This document shows positions 10,601-21,028 of a stretch of DNA of 64,000 nucleotides, in pieces (positions within the stretch are counted from its first letter, which is position 1; each line of letters starts with the position of its first letter). The notes beneath the pieces are model-generated. The model did no database searches. It was not told where the DNA came from and saw nothing but the letters and a program-made list of their open reading frames with translations. The position numbers and the translations under genes are program-made. Source of the DNA: Craspedostauros australis (lineage: Eukaryota; Bacillariophyta; Bacillariophyceae; Mastogloiales; Achnanthaceae); NCBI GenBank assembly GCA_026770025.1, contig JAMXDE010000040.1, positions 186,001 to 250,000 on the forward strand, read 5' to 3'.

Positions 10601-11225
10601 ATGTCGACAGACTTCAATGACATCCACTACCCCAACTTAACCAGCTGCAGGGTGACGCTGATGTCGACTGCGGCATCATCGAAGCCGATCGTCCAACTTC
10701 CAGCCAGCTTCCATGACGTGCTGCGCAAGGACATCAAGAGGCCATACGATTTCTCATACGGTGCGTCGTTATCTTCAGCTCGTGTGACGAATGTGATGCG
10801 TTTGTTGTCGCAACAACTGTGGCAAGACAAGCGACTGCAGCGTGGAAAAGGAAACGTCTCGTATTGTGTCGTGTTGTGTTGTGTTGTGTTGTGTTGTGTT
10901 GAGAGATGAGCGCACAACCACGTTTGTGCTTCATTCGTTCGTCTTCACTCACCTTCCCCAATGCGATTGCCAATGCTCGCCAACTGCATGTGCCCTTCTT
11001 CATGCGATGACTCCACGCGCAGAACATGCCATCCTGAAACGCAAGGAAGACCTTGATGAAGAAATGAAATTGGCAACCGCCGACAGCAGAGAGGAATTGC
11101 AGAAAGGCGTCGTGGTCAAGATGAAGTCGGTGACAGGCTGCTCGGACGATTTGTGCATTTCGTTTCTGGAAGACAATGGATACGACCTCAAGACCTCCAT
11201 CGAAGCCTTTTACCTGGCCAAATAG
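10601..11225 (+). CDS. Small two-exon protein with C-terminal UBA-like domain
   Basis: Exon 1 is 10601-10760 (starting MSTDFNDIHYPNL) and exon 2 is 11023-11225, giving 120 residues. The intron (10761-11022, 262 nt) starts GTGCGT, ends CGCGCAG, and joins in phase 1, so the frame continues PYDFSY-EHAILKRKEDL. The C-terminal 35 residues (VTGCSDDLCISFLEDNGYDLKTSIEAFYLAK, in two halves) have the pattern of a UBA or TAP-C-like three-helix domain: a turn, then Leu-Glu-Asp-Asn-Gly-Tyr-Asp-Leu, then Ala-(Phe/Tyr)-Tyr. Such domains bind ubiquitin or FG repeats. The intron carries a GTGTT pentanucleotide tract (10871-10900). The gene model is inferred from the splice signals and frame agreement. The UBA assignment rests on pattern only. 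Confidence 0.65.
10871..10900 (+). repeat. GTGTT pentanucleotide microsatellite in an intron
   Basis: Six tandem GTGTT units lie inside the intron of the UBA-like gene, preceded by related GTATT and GTGTC units. Translated, they give the Cys-Val-Val-Leu shadow peptides seen in several frames, which are not coding. Confidence 0.9.
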
Positions 11226-11915
11226 ACGACTCTGTGACTCGTTTGCGTCGAGTAGAGCACTTGAATTGAGAATTATTCGAATCTGGCAGAGAGCCGTCAC
11301 GAACAGCAAGCTCCACTCAACTGTACGTGTGCATGCGAGTGCTATCCAAACTCTAGAGAAGAGCAAAGATGGAGGAGGCGGCACATTGCTCACGAGATTT
11401 CGTTTGAGAACAGGAGATGAGAGGGAAGGACAGCAGAGAGAAGAGTGTCGATTTGGGTGCGTTTTGGATTCGATGCACGAGTACGCTGGCTTGAGAGGAT
11501 CATGTGCGAAACGAATGAAACTGAACGCGCTGAAGGATGCAAAAGTGCCGTCTGCGGGGCAACGCCGCTCGCACTGACATGACACCAAGTACGGAGGCAG
11601 TGAGCGGCCCTTGCCTTCTGTATTAAATCGTCGCCGACCTGCAAGACAAGAGAGGTTGTCCCTGTTCATCCCATTAGTCGTCAAGGATGGGATGCAAGAG
11701 GTCAGCAATGGAGGTCAGGAACGTGACGTCCCTTGGCACATCATCTTCTAAACATGGAGGAATTGATAATTGCTTCAGAATTGGATTGCTTCCCATCTTA
11801 TTCTCTTGAGAGAGAGAGAAAGTAGTCAACAACAGTCTGCCAATCAATGCCTATCCGTACATATTTTGTATCTGTGTTTGCAAGTGCATGGCATGGTATG
11901 TTTGTAAGTTTGTCT
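11226..11915. other. Intergenic region between convergent genes
   Basis: These 690 bases lie between the stop of the UBA-like gene and the stop of the first channel gene, so they should hold two 3' UTRs. There is a short GAGAGA run near 11808-11818. A minus-strand frame at 10734-11708 overlaps the UBA exon and is a shadow. Nothing else is supported. Confidence 0.5.
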
Positions 11916-14467
11916 CTATACGTCACCGCCAGTGGCAGTTGTTGTTGCTTCGACTGCTGTTGTCGTCGTTGTTGCTGTCGCCGCCGTCGTAGTAGCAGTA
12001 GTAGTAGTAGTAGTATTGGCCACATGCCGTTGCAACGGATTCTTTTCCGACAGCTCCTGTTTTAGCTTCTGCATCTGCACCTGCCGCGAGAGATACTGCA
12101 GCGTGTGGAAGGTCTTGGCCTGTATTCTGGTGAGCTCCTCCATCTGCTCTTCAAGGCAATCCAGCTGCTCGCGTATTTCCAGGTCTTCCGACGAGCTGCC
12201 CGAGTCCGAATTCTCGTCGTAGGTGCCGTGGATCCTGGCCTTGGCGTCCCTGTGCAGCGCGGAGATGGCGTCGCAGATGACGGCGATGATGAGGTTGACT
12301 ACGATGAAGCCGCTGATGATGACGAAGGCGACAAAGGGCAGCCACGCCCATCGTTTCTGGTCGTTCGTGCTGCGCGCGATGGTGGCCCAATTGTCCAGGG
12401 TCATTATCTGGAACAGCGTGAAGAAGGTTTTGTCGATCCGCGAAAAGTAATCGGCCTCCAAATCCTCGACATCCAGGTCCTTGAACAGCTGCGTGAACAT
12501 GACGGCGAATATGTAAAAGATGAGAAACAGCATCAGTCCGATGGCTGCCATCCGCGGCATGACACCGAAGAGAGCTATCAGGATCAGGAGGGCATTCATC
12601 GTTCGTTCGAATGTTGGGAAATTCGTTGGTTGGTGCATTCCATCCATCATCGTTCGTGATGTGATTCACCATTGTCGAAGCCGTTCGTTCAAGCATTGGT
12701 TCCAATGCAAGTACGAATTAGATTGCCACATGGTCGTTGCGCAGATTTCAGTTGGTGCATCGTACGGCAGCATGAATCCGTGAAGAGGAAAGAATTGGGA
12801 TGGACAAGGTCATGGAATGTGAGATCAATGTCTGTCTTTCTGTATGCACGTGTGCAAGTGGTACAACCCATGCACCACAATCACAGTTCTGCCGTTGGCG
12901 ACGCAACATGGCGCGGTTGGAACTGTCGCAATGCGGCGTAACGACAACGACTTGGGACACACAACCCGCAGCAACCGATGATGCATGCAGCGCGTACATA
13001 TCCATGCTTTGCGGTATGCCGTTGCCCAATTGTTCCTGCAAAATGCCATCGCCAGCTCGCACAACACGCGTGTTTCCGCGAAAGAGCCAAACAAGAAGTA
13101 TGATACGTACCAAGCACAAGGTTCTTCATGATCTTGATCCGCGTGACCAACCGCAAGGCCCGAAAGATTCGGAACGCCCGTATAATCTGCACGCTCTTAA
13201 AGAACCAACTGGCCCCAATGACGACGAGGTCGAACATGAGCCAACCGTCCATGATGAGCTTCCATCCGAGGAAGAAGAACTGCAGTCCCAGCTCGATGGT
13301 GAATAGGATGAGGAAAATCTCGTCGATCTGGTCGAAGATGGAATTGAGCTCATCATCCTCGCGGATGAATTTGTAGGTGGCGATTCCCATCATGATGGAG
13401 TTGATGCAGATGAGGATGATGATGAAGAACTGCACGTGCTTGTTGTTGACCATCATCCCGCAGTTGTACCGCCATTGCTTAAACGTCTCGCACATCTCCG
13501 CGAAGGGATGCCCCGTCCCGTTGGAGCTCGCGTGGCTGCTTCCCTCCACCTGAACATGATCTGCGCCAGCTCGATTCCCCCTGTGGTTGTCATCGTCGCC
13601 ATCGCGGTCTTTCTCTCTGTTGCTCTCGTCCTGGCTGCCTCCGCTGTTGCGGCGACTGGGGTGGGTGTCCGGGTCGTCCCAATCGCGCTGGACGTCTGAA
13701 TCATCGGACGAGCTGCCGTTGCCCTGGATCTCTCTGCTGGACATCTTGCCGCGGTCCTCACGCGTTGTCTCGCTGAGCGCGCCGCCACCGTTGGTGCTGG
13801 CGTTTGCGCTGTGCTCATCCTCGTAGACGTCGTTGTCGGCGTCATCGCCAACGCTGTGGTCATCGAACAGGGGTTTGGTCTCCGGCTTGGGCGAGATCGA
13901 TCTGTGCTTGTGAATTTGCTGGCCCGATCCGTTGGACGATGCTGGCTCCGCGGAAGAGTCGGAAGCGGTGACTTCGGCCGCTGCAGCATCCGCGGCCACC
14001 GCTGCTGCCTCGTTGGCCCGCTTGAGGTCCTCGTGGCCTTGCGTGAAGTCCACCTCGTCCTCCGAAATGTCGTCCCTGAGCAGGTCGCTGTCGTCGTCCG
14101 GGATGTCCAGCCCCATGCTCATTCCTTTGCCGAGCCCCAGACCGAGGCCCAGACCCAGGCCCAGCGTGTTCCCCTTGAGGCCGGTGCTGAGACCGGTGCT
14201 GAGGCCGTTGACGCCAGGCTTGATGCCGCCCTTCTGCCGCTGGTCGTTGCTGCCCGTCATGCTCCCGATGAACATGGACTCTATGATCGTGGGCGTCATG
14301 GACTCCGTCGTCTTCTCCTTCGTCATGACATGCACACCGTTCTGCGGCCTGTCGCTGCCGCCGCGCTCCGCCCTTTCCCAGAGGCTATGGCCCAGCCCCG
14401 TCTGCGCAGCCTCGAACGGGGATGGCTTGGGTCTCTTCGGGCTGCCCGTGAGCGGTTGTTCAGTCAT
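11916..14467 (-). CDS. Single-domain voltage-gated cation channel (EukCat/BacNav-like), paralogue 1
   Basis: There are two exons on minus, 14467-13111 and 12574-11916, joined in phase 1 across a 536-nt intron (GTACGT donor at 13110, AG at 12576-12575). The product is 671 residues. The join gives MKNLVL-ALFGVMPRM, which matches the intronless paralogue at 17345-18892 (LRDLVLAIGAVLPRM) without a gap. The first ATG of the frame is at 14467; the codon before it is TTG. Residues 1-330 are disordered, with a Gly-Leu repeat. S1 is at about 345-366 and S2 at about 381-401. S4 carries Arg 430, 433, 436, 439 and 443. S5 and S6 flank the pore motif MTLDNWATI (T511-D513-W515). A coiled coil (about 585-640) and a Thr-rich tail follow. 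One six-helix domain of this type must form a tetramer. Families of this kind carry Na+ or Ca2+; the ion cannot be settled from sequence. This is a plasma-membrane or endomembrane channel. Confidence 0.88.
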
Positions 14468-15264
14468 CAAGCGATGCGCAACGACCTCTTTGCCAGTATC
14501 CGTGCCAGTATCCGTGCGAGTATCCGTATCAGCGCAAATGCGATGTCCGCAGAGTGTTGGAGAGTCGCTGCGGAGTGCTCCGTTCCTTTCGTTCGTGCGT
14601 TGTACGAGTAAGCACCAAGGAATGGTGGGATGTAACGTAATGTGATGTAGTATCTCTCCGCCACACTATTATATTTGTTCTACTGTACTCGTGATAGTGC
14701 TTGCAACAATACCAGCAACAGTGCGAATACCGGCAGCGGAAGCGGGCAACAACGGTTGGGTTCCAACTCCTTCACACCTGCTTCCGCACAAACAGACGAG
14801 AGGGAGCCTCGCAGCGGCGGTCGTGTCCGTTTGGGTACTCGTCCTCTTGTTGCTTCTCCGCGCCAAACGCCTTTTTCCATTGTCCTCATCGTCATCGTTG
14901 CTGTTTCGTGTCCGTGTTGTTCTCACGATGTGAATATGATACTATATGTAAGGTATATGTCTACGGCTCAATTTTGCTTAAATGTTTGATGGTAGTATAT
15001 TGATGCTTTCGATACCATTTTCCACTCCGAATCGTGGTTTGTCACGTTGCTCGTGTCGTGGCAATTGTCGTGTTTTGGCCCGAGACGTCCTCTCTCCCTC
15101 CACGCCTTCTCTTGCTCTCCGTTCTTGCTCTCTCTCTCGTGCAAATACAATCACATTGTAGAATAGTGGTCGTACACAATCAAGAGAGGCAATCCGTGCG
15201 ACGACCGTTTTCATCACGAGATCCATCCACAGAGCACACGAACACAACCCAAGACGCACGCACC
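14468..15264. other. Divergent promoter region between channel 1 and ATG5
   Basis: There are 797 bases between two divergent start codons. On the channel side, several TACTAT/AGTATC-like elements and an AT-rich CTATTATATTTGTTC stretch lie at 14650-14690. On the ATG5 side, a pyrimidine-rich stretch (15080-15135) precedes CACATTGTAGAATAGTGG at about 15150. Small open frames here have no recognisable content. Confidence 0.4.
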
Positions 15265-16464
15265 ATGACGAGCAAGACGCAGCAGATACGCGCCTCCAAC
15301 TGGAAGGGCAGCATTCCCATCACGCTGAGCCTGGCGCCGACGTCGCTGTCGTCACCGACGATGCCTGCGCCGCTGCACGTCATGGTTGCGCGCACGAGCT
15401 TCCTGCATGTTGCCTTGAAGGATTCGGTGCTGAGATTCCACAAGTACGCCCCGCCGACGATCTCCTTTCGCGGCAGCGTCGTGGAGGAACCAAGTCCGGG
15501 CATGATGTCCGTCGCGGAGGCTTCGAGCGATGACGACAACCATGATGCTGCGGATGGCAATAGCGGCAGTCGCAGTGGTCGTAACAAGGGAGAGGAAAGT
15601 CACGGCAATGGGAGCGGAAGCGGCCACGACAGGAGTGTCGAGGGAGGAGAGCAGGGTGCTGGAACTGCGGATTCCAATGCAACAGCGCAACGACGACGCA
15701 ATCACCAAGATCAACACCAACACCAACCGTGTCCTGTGTGCTGGTTCGAAGACGAGCTCACGGGCACTCCGTTGCACTGGCATTACCACGTCGGAGTCCT
15801 TTACGATGGCCGTTCGCAATCGTCGGTTCCACCAGCTGAGGGATCGACGAGCACCGCCCTCCTACCGTGGAAAATACGGCTCCACTTCACGCAATACCCG
15901 ACGGGGAAGATACTGGCCCTGGATGATACGTTGGGCAATAACAGTGACGGCAACACCAACAAAGCCGACGTCCTGCCACACGTCCAGCGAATGTTCAAGC
16001 ACTCCTTGAAGCAGGCGCTGTTCTTGGAACATGCCAACTCCAAGGCGGCATTGAACATGACGAAGCAGGCGCACCAACAGCTCTGGACATCCATCGTCGA
16101 CTCCAACCACGACACCTTCCAGACCGTCCAAGACGAAATGAATTTGGAATCGACCACGACGACGTCGTCCGGCGCAACCACGCAGGCCATCCCCGTGCGC
16201 ATTTGCGTGGGAACGCAACCACCGATTCAGAAGCGATTGGAGCGTGCCGATGCGGCGCATGTCACCCTCGGACAGCTGTTGCGACGATGGGCGCCGCAGT
16301 ACATGCAGCAAGCCAGTAACGATGAGCAGCCGCAAGTCGCCGCAAACATCGCTGGATGGAAGATTGCTGGCATTCAACCGCCGCTGTCTACGCCGGTCAT
16401 GGATTTGTGGCTGCTGTTCCATCATCCGGATCACTTCCTGTACGTCGTTCTCAACACGACGTGA
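15265..16464 (+). CDS. ATG5: Autophagy protein 5 (Atg12-conjugation acceptor)
   Basis: The start is ATG at 15265 and the product is 399 residues. The N-terminal NWKGSIPITLSLAP matches the Atg5 opening (W-x-G-x-I-P). The central ELTGTPLHWHYHVGVLYD followed by LPWKIRLHFTQYP is the diagnostic UblA core. KQAHQQLWTSIVDSN and the C-terminal IPVRICV...IQKRL / TLGQLLRRWAP / GIQPPLSTPVMDLWLLFHHPDHFLYVVL segment is UblB. Atg5 is covalently joined to Atg12, and with Atg16 it drives Atg8 lipidation on the phagophore. The acceptor lysine is probably Lys260 in NSKAALNM, by position relative to plant Atg5. A hydrophilic Ser/Gly/Asp/His insert (about residues 85-152) separates the N-terminal helix from the UblA core, making the protein longer than the 275-residue human form. 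It is intronless and lies between two channel paralogues on the other strand. Confidence 0.95.
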   Translation: MTSKTQQIRASNWKGSIPITLSLAPTSLSSPTMPAPLHVMVARTSFLHVALKDSVLRFHKYAPPTISFRGSVVEEPSPGMMSVAEASSDDDNHDAADGNSGSRSGRNKGEESHGNGSGSGHDRSVEGGEQGAGTADSNATAQRRRNHQDQHQHQPCPVCWFEDELTGTPLHWHYHVGVLYDGRSQSSVPPAEGSTSTALLPWKIRLHFTQYPTGKILALDDTLGNNSDGNTNKADVLPHVQRMFKHSLKQALFLEHANSKAALNMTKQAHQQLWTSIVDSNHDTFQTVQDEMNLESTTTTSSGATTQAIPVRICVGTQPPIQKRLERADAAHVTLGQLLRRWAPQYMQQASNDEQPQVAANIAGWKIAGIQPPLSTPVMDLWLLFHHPDHFLYVVLNTT

Positions 16465-17344
16465 TTCATGCATTCTTCATTGCGGGAGTATGGTTTGTTG
16501 GTGTACCGGATGGTGCCACAGGCCAACATCAAACCAGGTAGAACATAGCAACAAGAGCAGGTCAACACTAATAGGACTCTCTCTCTCTCTCTCTCTCTCT
16601 CTAGAATGATCTCATTTCATCTCTAACAGTTGGAAGCTGTTTCTCCGCGCTGAGCATTCGTATCCACCCCATTTCCAGGCAAGTTCTGGATTCCTCCATT
16701 CATTCGTAAGGACAGGCCAGTACTCGTCGGTAATATAAGAGTATACGAACAGCATGCTTTTCTATTTGGTGGTTCGTGTTCGTGCGTATGTGCGCGTCCC
16801 TGTCCATGCTGTTCCGTGTGCGTCCAGCCCTGTCCTTGACTCCTGTGCTAGATTCGTTTCCTCGCAATAGTGCGGTTGTCCTTGCGAGAGAGATCCCAGC
16901 AGTGATGTGCTGCGGGACGTCCATGGATTCCGTTGATTTGCATGGAACACATCATGATACTGTGCTGCGCTCGATGCGTGCTCTGCGCGGTCAATGGATC
17001 AATTGATGGGATAGGAAGCAAGAAATGGTGGATGATGCGACCAACCGAGTGCCTTGCTGCCATCCTGTCATGATAGAATAATGATGAATGGGGAGCCTTC
17101 GAATTGCAACAAAGGTGGCTGCCTCTCCCATGTCTTGCCTCAAGTCGCACTGCGCAAGTGTGGTGCAGTGCATTGGTGGTGAGTAGGTACGAATGAGTGT
17201 GACCGACTGATGGAACGCAAGGCAACGCCGCAAAGAGGGTGCCACACACTGGTGGGATCGAACGTGTGTCACTATTTTGTGGTCGAGCACATACGTGTTC
17301 TACGAATGACGCTGTTGATCAGAGATGCCCGTGCAAGACATGCG
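16465..17344. other. Intergenic region between convergent genes, with a CT microsatellite
   Basis: These 880 bases separate the stops of ATG5 and channel 2. A (CT)n run occupies about 16578-16602, within 140 bases of the ATG5 stop. I see no gene. Confidence 0.5.
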
Positions 17345-18892
17345 TCAGTAGATCCCAGAATCCTTGAGACTTGGTATCTGCCAATTCGAATCGCCTCTGG
17401 CTGACCGTCGATGAGAGCCACGGCGTTTTCGGGCCACGGGTATTGGCGAACGTGGACATGATGATGATTCTTCGTCGTCCGATGAATTGCGAACGTGCGA
17501 CCGACGTTTGGAATGCAGGCTGTTGGACAGGCTGTTGTCCGAAGCTCGGCTCGTCATCTGTCCAAGGCCTTCCACCATGTTGCGTTTCGTCAGCTTGCGC
17601 TCGTACTCCTCCTGCCGCTGGGCCTCCATGACTCGCTGATAGTCCAGCCTGCGCTCGAATTCTATCCGCAGATCGACGGCCCGTTGCTCCGACCTCTTGC
17701 GCTCCGCTTCGAGGTGCAGCATCTCACCGGCCATCGCCTCGATCATGTCCTGCACGGCCTGCTGGGTGCGGAGCATGTCGTTGATGTGACTCTGCAGCAG
17801 ATCGATGCGTTCCTGCGCCTCCTCCAATCTGGCCTCCGTCGTGTCGGGCTGGTGGCCATCCATCTCTCGCACCGTCTTCTCCGTGATCGCCACCGCATCG
17901 CAGATGACGGCGACGATGAGGTTGAAGACGATGAAGCCCGTGATGGCGATGAATGCCACGAAGGGCGCCCAGGCGTACTTCTCCTCATCCATGACCTGCC
18001 TCGCTATCTCTCCCCATTCCAGCGTCATCATCTCCATGCAGGTGAAGAGCGATTTGTCCAGCGTGTTGAAGTAGGGTGCGTCCAGCCCCTGGACGTCATG
18101 GAAGAGCTCCGTGAAGAGGATGGAGAAGATGTAAAAGATGAGGAGCAGGAGCGCCCCGATGGCGTACATTCTGGGCAGCACGGCTCCGATGGCCAGCACG
18201 AGGTCCCGGAGCGGCTTGACTCTGGTGATCAAACGAAAGGCCCGGAAGATGCGGAAGGCCCTGACGATTTGGAACTCCTCCAGCGACCAGGATATGACAA
18301 CGATGAGGAAGTCGAAGAATAGCCATCCGTCCTGGAAGAGCGTGAATCCCAGGTAGAAGAGCTGCGCCCCGACCTCGATGGTGAAGATCGAGAGGAAGAC
18401 CATGTCTAACCTGTCCAGCGCCCTTCCGGAGTCGTCACTCATGTCAAAGGTCGCTATGCCCATGGAGATGGCGTTGATGACGATGAGGAAGATGACAAAC
18501 AGCTGCACGTATTCATTGTTGACGACCCTGCCAACGGCCATCCTGCTCCTCCAGAAGGGTCCCGTGATGCGGTCTTCCGAATCGTCGCTCCCCTCGCTGC
18601 CATCGCTGTCGCCTTGCCTGTTCCTGCGGTGTCTGTGTTGCGAATCATCCATCCGGTCGTTCCCCCTGTTTCCGTTGCCGTGGCCCTGTACATTGAGGCT
18701 GGCATGTGAATAGGTGTGTATGAAGCTGTATTTCTCTGCTGCGGGCTGAGCCTGGCTTTGGCTTTGGCTCTGACTTTCGCTGTGGCTGTGGCTGTGGCTC
18801 TCGCTTTGCTTGTACCTCCGTCTCTGGTCGCTCTCGTCCCCATGGTCATCCGTCGACGACGTGGCGCCAAGCTGTATCCTCCGTCGCGGCAT
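17345..18892 (-). CDS. Single-domain voltage-gated cation channel (EukCat/BacNav-like), paralogue 2
   Basis: One exon, ATG at 18892, 515 residues. After a His/Ser/Gln-rich N-terminus (1-110), S1 is YVQLFVIFLIVINAISMGIA (about 128-147), S2 is about 163-182 and S3 about 190-202. S4 has Arg 211, 214, 217, 220 and 224. S5 is about 240-265, the pore motif is MTLEWGEIAR (T290-E292-W293), and S6 is about 310-335. Residues about 350-430 form a coiled coil likely to assemble the tetramer. It aligns with the channel at 11916-14467 along the whole membrane domain, but its pore motif is one residue shorter. It lacks the intron that interrupts the paralogue between S4 and S5. A CATACCAATACTAATAC element lies about 55-70 bases upstream. 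The channel call is secure; ion selectivity is not known. Confidence 0.92.
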   Translation of the reverse strand: MPRRRIQLGATSSTDDHGDESDQRRRYKQSESHSHSHSESQSQSQSQAQPAAEKYSFIHTYSHASLNVQGHGNGNRGNDRMDDSQHRHRRNRQGDSDGSEGSDDSEDRITGPFWRSRMAVGRVVNNEYVQLFVIFLIVINAISMGIATFDMSDDSGRALDRLDMVFLSIFTIEVGAQLFYLGFTLFQDGWLFFDFLIVVISWSLEEFQIVRAFRIFRAFRLITRVKPLRDLVLAIGAVLPRMYAIGALLLLIFYIFSILFTELFHDVQGLDAPYFNTLDKSLFTCMEMMTLEWGEIARQVMDEEKYAWAPFVAFIAITGFIVFNLIVAVICDAVAITEKTVREMDGHQPDTTEARLEEAQERIDLLQSHINDMLRTQQAVQDMIEAMAGEMLHLEAERKRSEQRAVDLRIEFERRLDYQRVMEAQRQEEYERKLTKRNMVEGLGQMTSRASDNSLSNSLHSKRRSHVRNSSDDEESSSCPRSPIPVARKRRGSHRRSARGDSNWQIPSLKDSGIY

Positions 18893-21028
18893 GGTTGCTT
18901 GCCTCGGCTGTGCCTTGGTTTGGTTTCCTGTAATCTGCTTTGATGTATTAGTATTGGTATGCGCAGAGTGCGTCTATCCTCTTGTCTTTTCTGGTCTGGA
19001 ATGACAAGACTCGTTCTTCTCCGGTCTCTTGCGCTTTGGGGTCTTCCTGTGTACTCGTGCGCTTGCAGAGTGTGTATGTGGACTACTATAGTAGTACGAC
19101 CTGCTCCGCTCTATTCCTGTTGCCTCCCGTTGTCTGTTGATGATTGGAGGAGGGTCTCCTGCTGGATGATGTCGTCCTCTCCACTCGTATCGTCCAGTGT
19201 CTCCTCTCGGGTCTCGCCTGGTCTTGCCTCTCGTCGTGTCGCAGAAGGGGTGTGTTACGGCGGAGTATTCGTACGAGCTATTCGCGCTGGTACCATCGAA
19301 CGCGCTGCTGCGCCGCACTGATCGCACAGTCAGTCCGTTGCCTCTGTGCTGCTTTCTGCGCTGTTCGTCACGAACGAAATCGCTGTTCCGCGCAGACACA
19401 AGCGGGCCATTTCCGCTGTGCACCAAATCACGTTAGTGATTGGGCAAATTCGTGACGTGGTCTTACAGCCCCAAAATATCAGTTTATTCGTGGAAGTTTA
19501 CACGGGCCTATGTGCAGTCCTGCCCAACAACTACTCGCCGAAGATTGTAAACGCGATTTTATGGAACCCCTATTATGTCTAGTTTCGGTTTTCTAGACTT
19601 TCGCTTTCGAACAAGCGGCATCAGCACCACTCCAGCATAGCAGACAAGCAACATTTCAGCAAGCTTCCCAATGCATAGCTTCCTGCACACCACAATGCAA
19701 TCTATGAAGAGCATTCATCGCAGCAGGCCTGAAGCATAGAGTCTTCGAGCGCATCGTGCGATTGTTGTCCCACCGGAGTACGCATTGTATGTCCAAGCGG
19801 CAAGCGGGAAGTATGAACACATTCGAGAACCGCGCCCAGTTCCAATCTCCCAAACTAGCATGAACGATTGCGGTGATTCAATTTGCAACTTGCGCAGAGT
19901 CTCCCCTGCATTGTGCGATGACCCTGTTGTTCCGAATCGTCGCAGGCATGGGCTAACCATTACTCTGCGTGCGAGTGGGTTGATGGGACAAATGCTGCAC
20001 AGGCAACCCCTGGTGACAACACAACATTCGATGAGGTTCTTCTGATCTCGTCTTCGTTCTTCGACTCTTGAGAGTTTGGCATGGGTGCGTATGTCAGGTA
20101 ACTCTCATTCGCTGCAAGCACTTTCATAATAGAATACCAATACACCGCGTACTCTACTCTACTCTGTTCCACTCCACTCTACGATCTATTCTACATCGAC
20201 AGCGTAGCTTGATGAGGATGCGAAACTCAAATGGAGATACGGATCGTGTCAGAGGAGCTCTCTCTCTTTCTGTGTCCGTTGGGAATCTTGTGCGGTGCGC
20301 GAAGGAGAACTGCTGAAGAAAATTTAATCCCATCGTCACCTCCAATGCGCTCCTGTGTTTCTGTTGTGATTTTGTCGTTGCCGACCAAGAAGTGGGGGAT
20401 CGTTTCTTCTTTGTCGTGACGTCGAAGAGAGGTGGATGCAAGAACACTTCTGGTATTCTGCAACAAAGGAACAGAAGTCAGTCAATGAAACATTCTCACT
20501 CCATGAAAGCAGAGAGGCAGATCGACGACGTGCGCGGAGATGCGAGCAGAGCAGGGCAGAGCATTGAGATGAGCATTGAGATGAGGCAAATGGCAAAGAG
20601 AGAAACCGACTCTCACGGATTTGGCGCGCAGCTTGACAAAGGCATCGCATCAGACGAGATCAGAGCAAGAGCGCTCCATCGAATGTTGTCCCACCATGGA
20701 GTAGAATACATGATCTACCCACACTCCACACAATAAGCAATTGACCGAGTGATACGCAGCACAAGAGATATAGTCGTAATACCAACAGCAGAGACACCAA
20801 ACCAACGCCTCCCGCCAACAGTCATCTCTTGGAGACTGCAGATATTTCCTACCGAAAACGAAACATCCAGCACCTTTCTCACATCTCTCCATTGGTACAC
20901 CATTGCTCACAAGAGCAAGGACAACGCAACGTGCAAATAGATACTATTGTACTATTGTAGAATAGAATAGTACGAAGAGCAGTGCTCCACCACACCGACA
21001 AGCATCAGTACGCACGAGAACCTCAAAG
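18893..21028. other. Divergent intergenic region, 2.1 kb
   Basis: This gap holds the promoters of channel 2 (minus) and of the first phosphoesterase-like gene (plus). Near channel 2, GTATTAGTATTGGTATG lies at 18945-18961. Near the plus gene, ATACTATTGTACTATTGTAG-like sequence lies at 20940-20965. A run of TCTAC/CTCTAC-type repeats occurs at 20150-20195. The stretch 19440-19600 is visibly richer in A+T than its surroundings. No frame shows a recognisable domain. Confidence 0.45.

Noticed and set aside
10734-11708. 324-residue minus-strand open frame
   Set aside because: It crosses the intron microsatellite and the second exon of the UBA-like gene on the other strand, contains its repeats, and resembles no protein.
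16578-16602. CT/GA dinucleotide runs (also near 22711, 47635, 54309, 58519)
   Set aside because: Simple microsatellites, mostly near gene ends; no evidence of function beyond that.
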